From Phalacrocorax aristotelis (Eukaryota > Chordata > Aves > Suliformes > Phalacrocoracidae), in the NCBI RefSeq assembly GCF_949628215.1, contig NC_134297.1:1550001-1614000 (forward strand): a stretch of 64,000 nt of DNA. Direction: 5' to 3'. The position numbers and the translations under genes were made by a program. Each line of letters opens with the position of its first letter. Position 1 is the stretch's first letter. Below the pieces are notes generated by a model, which did not search any database, had not been told where the DNA came from, and saw nothing but the letters and a program-made list of their open reading frames with translations. Of the stretch, positions 1 through 10,670 are shown in pieces.

Positions 1-3000
1 GGTATTTTTCTATTTTTATCTTCTCAGCTCTCTCTGGTGTGGGTATGCAGAGTCCACAGCAGTCATGTCCTCGGAGAGCAGGACATTTCCAGCCTTGTCT
101 CACCTCCACGAATCCTGCCTTGTACAGCACCCGTTCAGCCACGGAGGTGTGTCGAGATTGCCTGTGAAGGGGCCTTTAGCAGTCTGACAGTAATGCAGGA
201 AGACCTCTCTATATTAATGTAAATTACAGTCAATCAGCATGAGACGGTAAACTTTTGCTATAGGCAAGTAGATACTGAGATTGGATGCAACTTGAGCTAT
301 AAAAACTAAGGGGTTCTACCACCCATCGCAGGGCGATCTGCTGATAGGATGCCCTGCTCTAAAGACTTTGATGCCTTGATTATGTAAATAGGAGAGATTA
401 TTCCATCCTCAAGACTCCAGCAAGATAGTTACAAAACAATAAATCACCCCAACTCAAGCAACTGCAAATGAATTTTGAGCTTTATTGCCATAATTTCAAT
501 TGTATCACTGTTATTAACTGAGCAGGATAGAGGAGATCAGGCCCCAGAGATACTTCCCTACTGGTTGTGATTTAAATTAGAATTGTTTGGCATTACTTAG
601 CCTGCTGGGGGTCTGTAAAGAAAGGGGTTTAATTTTCAGTAATTTGACTCAGCTTCTCTACAAGTATTAATTCCTCTTGCCCGGTATTCTAGTTTCTGGC
701 TGATTCACACGCTTAAAAGTCCTGATTCAAAGCATATCGACGTGAATAGCAGCCTTTCTACTGATGCTAGTAAATCCAAGTCCAATCCAGGCTCCCCATT
801 TGTTCAAATTTCCATAATCAGAGCTGAAAAACTTTCAGTCCCTCCTGCCTAAACCCAGTTCAGTTGTCACCCTTATCTGTCTATAGTACTCTAAGGCCGT
901 GAGCATGGCTCAACAGAGCATGTGAGCACACACTTAGCTCGTACATAAACACCACTTCTGTGGATTGTGCCCGTATGCAAATACCTGGGAAGAAACTTTC
1001 TTCCTCAACATGGCTTTTAAAAGGAGCTCCTTATTATGAACAGGCATGTAAGAGAAGGTACACACAGATAACACCATACATTTAAGCAGAGCACAGCCAC
1101 TACAAGAGCCCAGCAGAGCAGAGAGAAAATCCCAGGGCATGTTTTATTCTAAAGGCCAAAGCACTATCATTTTTGGCTGTTTCAGGCTTCGTTTTCTTTG
1201 GAACAGCCACACTCCAAGTAACAAGGGAGCCGGACATGGAGCTCCTCAAAGCTGTGCTGCCACAGGAGTTCTTCATTATGTTGCATCACAGGTGCCTGTA
1301 GTATTTCAACAAATTAGATGATGTTTCTTCTGATGTTAATTTATATTCAAACATAATCAATTATAGGGATTTAGGACAGACATATGTTGTGGGTTTAGGT
1401 GATAAAGGATGAGATCTATTATAAATACATTTATGAAGAGGAAAACATCTGATGGTTTGGGAAATTTAGAGATATTGAAAGAAGTATTTGACATTTATAT
1501 TAACTCAAAGCCCTAAATGGGCTGGGCTTGTTTACATTGCTTCAGTTTTATTACAGGGAGAATTTTACCAGCTGTCTTGCTGAACAGTCATTTAGCCTTA
1601 AACTATAGTTAAAACTGTCATGGTTTTAAGCAAATTATATTGCGTAAAGTAATTATTTCCCTAACTGCAAAGAGGATCCAGCTAGCTTGTGAATCTCATT
1701 TCTGAAAAAGAGCTAGCAGAGTGCCCTCTATGTAAAATACGGGAAAGCACAGAATTAAGGGTTTGAAAATACCACTGTAATCCAGAAAAGGGCGAGTAAA
1801 CTCAATTAGTTAGCTGTGTACATTTGGGTATGAAGCAGACAGGAGGGGAACAGATCTCTGCTAAACCAGTCTGTTAATTAAACAGATTGACCACTGATTC
1901 CAAAACATCAAGGCAAAACTTGTTTCCTTTGCAAGGTGTTCCTGCACCAATAACTGTTAATCCTCTTGATTAATACAAACTTTATAGTTACTGTGTCTGA
2001 GAGGAAATTGCTAAAGACATGTTCTGGGGAAACAAACTACAGCAATTAGAGGCTAGCCAGGGTAAGGAAGAGTGCTATTTATGTTTGATCTAGTGCAATA
2101 TGTAGAGCTCTCAGAGAACCCTAAAAGTACTCATTGTAGCTGATAGTCACTGTGTGCAACAGCAAGCTTCCAGTGTGATTTGCTGACTCTGCTGTGGAGT
2201 CTGAAAACCTTCGTATATTCAAAGTTTTGATGGGCTTTGTTTCCCAGCCTGTTAGAAACAGCCTGAGGCCCCCCATGGGTATCCGTCCCCAGAGTTTTTA
2301 CTAATATTGAACAAATGCAGCTTTTCTGCCTGATTGTGAATATGCCTTTCCTAGGGTTTTCAACCTCCTCAGCTCCACAGTTCCTGAACTGCGTCCCTAT
2401 CTTCCACTCCCAGCTAAGTGTTTTGCTTCTTTTACATACTAGATGATGACTAGCACTAAGATGGGCCCATCAGTTCTCCATCATTCTACTCATTTCTAAT
2501 TCACATTAAAAGGAAGAATTTGAACCCAGAACTCTGCACAGCACTGCCCAGACCACCCTGTACCTATTACCAGCCAATTCCACCAATGCTTTAATGAAAG
2601 CAACAATCAATCACATTATTTAGGGATGCATGAAGCAATAGGAAAATGTATACTTCTTGAGCACATGACTGAACCCAACTTTGGCTTGTGGCTAAATTTC
2701 TGGGACACAAACTGTAGGTAAACCCAGTGGTACAGAGGAGAAGACTTGGGCCTATGCCTCCCTTTTGGGCTTTCTTGAGTTTGCACTACTCACTGTGCCA
2801 GAGATTTAGTTTGTGCTGCTTGCAGCGCCATTACTGCCAGACACAGCCGTGGTGAGGCCTGCCTGGCTGACTCTTTGACCATGTGTAGCCACTTTTTTGC
2901 AGGTGGCTTACGATGTCTGATGGCTGGCAGAGAAGCTTGCTAGCTCCATGCCACATGGATGAAGACCTCTCAGCTACTCAGGCAAATATGTCTTGTACCA

Positions 3001-6000
3001 TGTATTTACTGGCTGTTCTGTTTGATTCATTGCTGTGTCCTTTATTGATCGCGTCTTTTTGCAAATCACTGTCTAACCAGTGACTTTCTTTTGTATAATC
3101 AGATTTACCAACTCCTTCATTATCTGGTGCTTGCTGTGGCTCTGTTTTTAATTAGGACAGAGAAGCTCACTGCAGACAGGTATTTCTTCAGGACAGTCCC
3201 CTTGTGAGGCTGATTTTGGCAATACGTATAGCCTGCATAGTGGCAATTTAACATTGCCATCAAACATTCATTTTAGTGTCAGAATGAAACTTTCATCATA
3301 TTTGTGGGTCTCATTTAAAACGTGTGCTGCCCAAGAACCCAGCAATTAATTCACCCATCAGCAAGAGCTGATGCACTTGCTATCAGTAGGGTAAAGCACC
3401 ATTGAAGCACCACCTTTCTTCACATTGACTATACTGCAGTCCACTGAGTAGCCACTACACCAGCCCGTAATGATGCTAAATTAGATATTTTGAGGGCTAT
3501 TTAGATTTTTTTTTTAACAGAACCCAAGACAGGTTATTTAATACAGATACTTCTGAAATAATAACGTGTCAAAGAGGCACAACAGAGCAAACTTCCCAAT
3601 GAGTTCTGGATTGGAAAAAGGGCAGAAGTTAGTTTTGGATTGGTATAAAACTGTGGGATGTGTCAGAACTATCTTTGATCATATATCAAAGTGTTGTCAG
3701 TCTCCTCCTCTTCCTCGGGGAAGAAAACTTGCAGCTGAAGTATTGATTAGTACAGAGGCTCTACCATAGATCTGTCACAGCCGGCCATGAAAAGCAGGCA
3801 TTAAAAACCTTGAGAAAACTGAACCCCCTGCTTCCTAATGCTATTGTAGTGTACTATGGCTTGGCTTACACAGCTGTTATTTTCCTCAGTGCCAGACCAG
3901 CACCGTAGCCTTCTACCTTCTTCAGGTGCTGACAATGAGGCCTAACTCGATCATTATGCAAATGGAGACGCCTGGAGGACAAGGTGAGATTGCCCACCTC
4001 CCTGTGTGGGCAGACAGAGAAGTGGGAGACTCTCTCCGGTGCTCTAGGGCAAACGGTGCCAGGGGCTGGGCACTAGAGGAGGCTGGCTGTGGTGATTTGG
4101 AGAGAAGAGCGTTTCTTTAAAGTCTTGTCACTCGGAAGTGGGCCCATTTGTGCTCTAAGACAGCAGCTGTATGTGAGCCAGAGGCACCCTGGAGCCATGT
4201 CAGCTGGGGGGCTGTTGCATCACCGAGCAATCACAATTAACTTTAATTATGTGTCTCCACTGGCTGCTGAGCTTTGGAAAAATAACAAGGAGGTGAAAAA
4301 ATAGAAAAAGCAGAAAAGAGGCTCTTGGAATCCAGGTGAATTTTTCCAAGCTGATTGCCAACACTCAAGTTTCCCAAGGGCCTTTGTTAGCAGAGAAAGA
4401 GCACCAGACAAAGAGATGGAGAGAACAGGAAGACTCTTCTCCTTCTCTCTTGTAAAATAACCTAGTTTGCATTCAAAATTTTGGACATTTATACATGTGT
4501 TCTGCAAGTGTCTCCAACTGAAGTGGGGCCATCACAGTTTAATATTTCTCTGCTTGCATGATGTGAATAATGTGTAACACAGCTCTGACAGCACCTGACC
4601 AACTCTATCAACACTGGAATATTTAGGTACTGAATTTTTTTAAGGTTAATCAGAATTCATAAATTGTCCCTGTTGGTGCTTCTAAAACATCATAGTCTTA
4701 TTCTTATCTCTCGTGAAAAATATTGCATTCAGTGAGATGAGTATCCAGCACAAAAGACACCAACTAGTGAAAAACGGCAATGCCATGAAATCTTGGCCCC
4801 TTTCAACAGCGCATCTTTTATAGTTAGCCACAAGAAGGAAATTAATCAAGTCTTTAGTTTCCAAAAAGCCACCCTGGGAATTAGGAAGTGTGCGCTGTGT
4901 ACCCCAAGAGCTTCAGTATGCATATTTCAACCCTTTATTCACTTACAAATTACTGACACTCTGCTTCAAGCCTGGATTTTCTCTCTAAAGAGCTAAGCCA
5001 ATATTTTTTTAACACAGCTAGAGCAAATTTTATTTCATTGGAATGTGCACTGATAGCGTTTCCCCAGTTGGGAATCCAGTGGGAATTGAATAGACCACTT
5101 TAGAGGATAAAAGCAACTGCAAGAAATAGTAAAACATTAAAAGAGAAGCAACAGAAGTTGTATAGTACTCTTCTAGATTCAGGGATATTTTAATAAATAA
5201 AATGGAGTTAGGAAAGTCTTCAGACTACCCTGTGCATTAAAGTAAATGTGTTAGTTTCATTAGTCTTATGGCACAGAAAGGAAATCCACGGCAGAGAGTA
5301 TAATGGCTATGTGTTCACCGTACTTGACTTACATAGTATTTTAAATTTTTCAGAGGACTCAGCTTCAGACAGCAGGGTCACATTTTGTCCATCTGTGGTT
5401 GATTGTGTCAGGATACTCAATAATGGCACTTAAAAAACAGGGCTGTTTAAGTCATGTTGTCCAGATGAAGTATTTAACAGTAAATTTGTCTGCCAGGAGA
5501 CAGACTTTGTTCACCAAAACAGGTAGAGAATGCAATTGGGCTGCATCTTGGTTGAGCACAAAAGATGCTGCTTAATATGTAAACTCCAAGCCCACAGTAA
5601 TCCAGAAACTTTGTCCTAACTTCAGGATAAGACAGAGAAGGCAAACACTTGCCTAGCGCCTCACAGTAAATTAGTGGCAGAGGCAGGTCAGAGCTCCATT
5701 TTTCCAGTCCCCTCTCTAATATGAGAACTTTCTGGTGCACTGCTTTTGGAAAAAATATTTTGAACTCACTATTGACTCCTTATTCACGGGAGGAACTAAC
5801 ATTCTCCTAGCCCATCTTTGGAAAAGATATAAGATGATGGTAATTCATTTCCTTTCCAGAGGGATATCAATATCCATCTTGGCTTCCAAAGAAACTTCAT
5901 GCAAAAGACTATTGATTTCTAAAACTTGAAATGAACCAATTCAGTCACTTCCAGTGGTGCATGACTAGATTGGATCTTGGCTCGAATGCACTGAGAACAC

Positions 6001-6034
6001 AACAGTATGTGGCAACAATAGCACTTTGAGGATT
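1..6034. other. Upstream flank, no gene recognised
   Basis: Six kilobases of ordinary, moderately AT-rich non-coding sequence upstream of DRD2. Every open frame is short (about 100 codons or fewer) and low in recognisable protein character, with no domain, signal peptide or exon series. In mammals TMPRSS5 lies on this side of DRD2, but I see no trypsin-like catalytic motif here. I recognise no transposon before the LTR at about 6035. Confidence 0.6.
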
Positions 6035-6620
6035 TGTGCTGGTTTTGGCTGGGATAGAGTTACTTTTCTTCAGTGTAGCTGGTACAGTGTGTTTTTTGGA
6101 TTTGCTATGAGAATAGTGTTGATGGCACACTGATGTTTTAGTTGTTCTTAAGTAGGAGCTAAGTGTCGCTAAGTAGTGTTTATACTAGTCAAGGACTTTT
6201 CCAGATTCCCATGCTAGGGGCACAAGAAGCTGGGAAGGGAGGTGGCACAGCCAAGTCAGCTGATTCAATATGACTAAAGGGATATTCCACACCATATGAT
6301 GTCATGCTTAGAGTATAAACCTGGGGGAAGAAAAAGGAAGGGGGGAACTTTCAGAGTGATGGCATTTGTCTTCCCAAGTAATGGCTATGCGTGATGGAGC
6401 CCTGCTTTCCTCGATGTGGCTGAACACCTGCCTGCCCATGGGAAGGAGTGAATGAACTCCTTGGTTTGCTTTGCTTGCGTGCACAGCTTTTGCTTTTCCT
6501 TTTCATTATATTATTATTGTTGTTGTTGTTGTTGTTATTACTATTACTGTTTTGCTTTACCTATTAAACTGTTCTTTCAAGTTCACAAGGCTTATTATGA
6601 CTAATCTGCCTTCCTAAGCT
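6035..6620 (+). mobile_element. Solo LTR of an avian ERVL-like endogenous retrovirus
   Basis: I recognise this as a copy of a long terminal repeat common in bird genomes. It opens with TG (TGTGCTGGTTTTGGCTGGGA) and has a TATAAA box at 6314-6319. It also has the family's conserved block around the words CCATATGATGTCATGC and an ATTAAA polyadenylation signal at 6563-6568. No gag, pol or env frame lies beside it, so it is a solo LTR left by recombination. A TTG/TTA microsatellite (about 6508-6549) has expanded inside it just before the polyadenylation signal. The part after the signal has diverged, so the 3' edge is uncertain by some tens of bases. I could not see a clear target-site duplication. 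Its transcriptional direction is the same as DRD2. The family assignment is from memory; a repeat-library comparison would settle the subfamily. Confidence 0.8.
6508..6549. repeat. TTG/TTA microsatellite inside the LTR
   Basis: A run of ATT then TTG then TTA trinucleotides lies between the LTR body and its ATTAAA signal. It is probably length-variable between individuals. Confidence 0.85.
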
Positions 6621-9604
6621 TCAAGTCTTTTATTCAGAAGTCATATAGGTCTACCCTGAGTGAGAACATAATCTGCAAAAAATGCCAATGTGCTATTCCA
6701 TGTATTTATAATACAGGTAGCACAACATCCAGCCAAATGACTTTGCAGTAGTCCTCTGTGAAGGAGACCTGCCAAATTCCATTCAGATTTGCACATGGAT
6801 CCATCTGCACATGGATCCTTTCTGCAAATAGTCTAGGTGCTAGCTGGTAGCTGGTAAAGTGATTAAGAAAGAATGCCAGTCCCAACTGTAATTAGGTAGT
6901 GCAAGAGGAAGCGGGACTGGCATTTTGGCCCTTGACTGGAGTTTCTATTGCTAAATCTAGAGTGCAATATTGGCTGCAGGGCGGTGTAAGCGCCATAGAG
7001 AAAGGGTTTTTTACAGTTGAAGAACGACTGCGCACACTGAAGTAGATTGCTCTGAAAATCTTCCTTATTTTTATATTTATTGAATGTTGATGCCAGAAAG
7101 GCAAAGCTAAAGAGACGAGCCTGACACAGAAGGCAACAAAGTTGTGATAAAGTTGCAGGGAAGCTCATCCGACAGTTCTGGACTGGACCCTAAGAAACCT
7201 CTGTCTTGCCCCTCTGTCTTTCCTCTTCTGCATTTGTGGCTGACTGTTCCTTGCATCAGAGAAATAAAGTTGTCAGTCAAGACCCTATCTTTTTCTTCAA
7301 AGCTTTCCACATCAGCAGCACATGATAGAACAGGAAAATTATAAGACATCTTGCTGTGAGGATCCTGACGACTGATTTCACTGCCGTTTTACTTTTTCAG
7401 TGGCACTGTGCAGTGCAGGAGGCATCGCATCTTATTCCACTTGCAGTGTTGTTCAGATGACTAAGTTTTCTATTAAAGAAGCAAAAAGAGAGACCACATG
7501 TCGAGGAAATACTCCAGAACAATCATTATATTTACCCCAGGAACTGTACTCCATTTATTATACCCCCAAAATGAAACAGGAGATATGTCCTAGGAGTGAT
7601 GTGTCTACTCCATATTAACCAGTAACAACTCTTCAGAATTGTCTGCTTGCAGAGAGCTGCTCTTGAACACCTCTAACCAAAGAGCTAGTCTCAGAGCTGC
7701 CTCTGTGAGCAATCAGAATCCAGAAATGCACTGGAAAAAAATTTTGTTTCTTTTAGGAAGGTTATATTTGTGGTTTTGAAGTTTCATTTTATTTTGGCTT
7801 CAGGTTCAGGGTTGGGGTTATTTTGTATGTCAGTTTTTCTTGTTATTGTGCTTTAATCTCTCTCATGATTCATCTAACTCTAGGGCATTTATCGAAATTC
7901 TTGATACAAAATTCAGGGGAAATGAATCTCACTTTAAACTTCATAAGGACAGCTACATAGCCTGTTTACACTGTCTTGCAGTTTTCACCAGCTGAGATGT
8001 AGTTCTTCATGTTATAGACTGACAGACTAGGTGGATTTCTTGCACAGGCAAGAAATGTTACATGTAACACCATCTTCCACCAGAGTAGCCATTGCTTTAA
8101 CTTGTAGTTTTCTGGTGGACAGAATGAAAGCTGTTTTCTTTAGTAGGACTGATAAAATGTGGTGACAGCAACACACAGATATGACTTTTGCAAGCAGTTA
8201 AGTGCATCTTCACTGTAAATCAAAAGGCCTAGGCAGATGACAAAGAGTCAGGGAGACTTAGAGCTCATCCATTAAATAGCTCACCCAGTTATTAATTACT
8301 AAATTACTGTTTTCCTGACATGGAATGTAGTTGATTTTCTTGGAGACAGCTGGATGAAAGCATATCTGTGACACAACTGGAAGCCCAAGGAGGCCAGGAA
8401 AGGACAAGATTCTTCTTGGCCTCCAAGAAAGCGTAAACATCTCAAAGAAGTCTTGCCCATTCATTAAACAGATACCCCTGTTTTGAGGCCAGCAAAATGT
8501 GATATGTACTAAAACTTTTCTGTCCTGCTTTGAAGGAGGAAACCGTGTCCCAGATATACCAAAACAATAAGTCTGATACTTCCTACACTGGCACTGAGTA
8601 ACGGTTTAGTACTTTGGAGGAACATTTCCAGGTTACTGCAATGTTACTGCAATTCCTGTGACTGTTTCTGAGTTCTGTGCTAAAGGTGTCAGCTCTAGTA
8701 TTCATTTGGCTACCTTGGCACTGCAAAACTCATGGTGGAACACTACTTGGATAAAAAGGAAACTACTTCAATAACATTCGAGATAATTTGGTTTGACTTT
8801 AACACTACAGATGACTCAGAAAGACAAGTGTATGTACATTTCGCAGCAATTCACGTATGCAATGTCCTAAAGGGGTCAATAGCTCTGCTGTAAAATGTTT
8901 AGGGTTCCACAGTAGGAAAAGTTGAAAGCAGTATTCCAGATCCACTCCTTTGCAGAAAAATCCTCCAGAAATGGAATATTTTTAAAACCTAACCATAGAG
9001 GTGAGTTTCATTCAATTTTCTCTTTGTCAAGTGTTATTTGGTAATACGAAAAAATACATTCAGAAAACAGAATCAAGCCAAATTGGGGGGGGGGGGGGGG
9101 CGGGCGGAGAGGGGAGGTGTGGGGAAAGCTGCCTTAGGAAACAAACTTCAAATTATGGACTCCTAATGCTTCGAAAGTTAGGTAGTATTAAAGATATTAA
9201 CTTATAAGAAGATACTAAAATATTGCAACAGCAGCTACACTTTCATCATCCTTTCAGGAAACGGTTTATCTTGGTATTTGAATTGCAAAGAGATCTATTT
9301 ACCATTACAGAGAGTGTTTAAACCAGCAGCTCCGTTGAGAATTTCAGCCTGGGCGGTTAGCAAATACACAGGACCGTGCTGGGACTTTTCCACTGGGGAA
9401 GAATCCAGGTGAGTGGTGCTCCTCTTTGGAATTGACCCGTTCCTTTACAAAGAAAGTATACAAGCTGTTTCGAGTAGAAATAACAGCCACAGTCAGCTTC
9501 CTTACTCAGAAATTTCTGCCTTCCTTTCCTATCCTATCCATACGGGAAGGTCATTCCGTATTTTCCCTCCCTTCCTTGTGAGACCCGACACCTATGCACA
9601 GAGC
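6621..9604. other. Non-coding flank between LTR and CpG island
   Basis: No gene or recognisable transposon is seen. Overlapping 70-100 codon frames on both strands around 6.86-7.35 kb are low-complexity and have no family resemblance that I know. The one clear feature is a G homopolymer near 9.09 kb. Confidence 0.6.
9085..9100. repeat. 16-base G homopolymer
   Basis: Sixteen consecutive G residues, followed by a further G-rich stretch to about 9122. It can form a G-quadruplex and is prone to length errors in replication and sequencing. It lies about 0.5 kb before the CpG island. Confidence 0.95.
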
Positions 9605-10255
9605 TAGGCATACGCAGGGGCAGCGAGCGACCCTGTAGCCCGGAGGCAGCCCAGCATTCCCAGACCCTGCAGGGCGGTCACCGGCGCTCACCTGGCAGTG
9701 CGTGCAGAGGCTGCGGGCTGCCTGCCCCATCTCCACCGGGGGCTGCCGTGCATCCCCGGAGGAGCCGGCGTTCGTGCGCAGGGCAGGGCAGCCAGGCGGG
9801 GAAGGGCTCATTTCCACCGGGAGTTTCCTCGGGGTGGGGGCTGTCGCCTGTCCGCGGGGCTGCGGTGGGAGCGGCTGCCTCCGACCGAGCACCCCCGGGT
9901 GCCCCGGGGCTGCGCTCGGCCCCGCCGCCGCCCGGCCCCCCGCCCCGGGCCCCGCACCGGCCCCGCTCCTGGCGCTGTCCGGCTCCCGGTGCTGAAGCTT
10001 CCGTCCGCGCCCGCCGCACACCCGCCGGAGGACCCCGTCCCGCAGCCCCGGGGCAGAGGAGCCGCCCTTCACCCCCGGGAATCTATTTCTGCCCGGCGTG
10101 AGTCGGTGGGATTCGGGGGAGGAAACTTTGCCCCCCAGCAGGCGAGGCAGAAAGGGAAGCGCTGCGGCAAATCGCACCCCGCGGCCAGCGAAGGCAGCTG
10201 TAGTGGAAACAGGTTGTTGGAATCTCGTCTTTGGAGGAAGAGGCGGCCCTCATTA
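9605..10255 (+). promoter_or_regulatory. DRD2: CpG island, probable DRD2 promoter region
   Basis: This is the only strongly GC-rich, CpG-dense block in the window, standing out against AT-rich surroundings. It contains GC-box-like Sp1 motifs, for example GGCGGGG at 9795-9801 and CCGCCCC at 9940-9946, with no obvious TATA box. The densest CpG part is about 9880-10090. Mammalian DRD2 has a GC-rich, TATA-less promoter at its non-coding first exon, so this island is the natural promoter candidate for the gene downstream. Long open frames on both strands here (up to about 228 codons) are what stop-poor GC-rich DNA gives by chance, and I do not treat them as genes. The exact transcription start cannot be read from sequence alone. 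Confidence 0.8.
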
Positions 10256-10449
10256 CCAGCTAGCCAAATCTGGGCTCTGGGAAATGGAGACGGAGCTGCT
10301 GCTTTTCCACCCAGCGATGTGCTGAAAGAAATGGACAGCGAGTTACTGCAGGAGAGCTTTGTTCTGAAATTGCCTCTTCCCTAAGGAAGCTAATACACTC
10401 CCTGAGCTCGTGAAGTTCTAGCATTTGCTAGCTCAGCTTGGGGTTAACC

Positions 10450-10670
10450 ACAGCAAGTTTCATCTGCATGAGTCCCAGTTTGCAGGGATCAGGCAGGTGA
10501 TATTTTTTTCCTTTTTGCTCCTCTGCGTGTGCATGAATACTGGATACCAAGAAGTCTGCTTGAAAGCTTGGGAGAGCTTGAGAAAAGCCACGGTGGAGAG
10601 TTGTGGTGTTTTGGGTACATTTGACACAAAGTACTGCCGCCTCTGCTTGAGAGATTCGTATGGCTTGAAG
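10450..10670 (+). other. DRD2: DRD2 non-coding first exon (3' part; start uncertain)
   Basis: The exon's right edge is at 10670: the words TATGGCTTGAAG are followed directly by a strong donor, GTAAGA, at 10671. From memory, the mammalian DRD2 leader exon ends in the same TATGGCTTGAAG words immediately before its splice junction. That is why I place the exon here. The left edge is unknown; 10450 is only a nominal figure, and the exon may reach back to the CpG island or have an intron of its own. It would join to the acceptor before 32087. RNA-seq or 5' RACE reads spanning 10670 to 32087 would confirm it. Confidence 0.65.

Noticed and set aside
9551..10384. Long overlapping frames on both strands (208, 228, 117, 113 codons)
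   Set aside because: They lie in a CpG island where stop codons are rare, are Pro/Arg/Gly/Ala-rich in every frame, and match no protein family I know.
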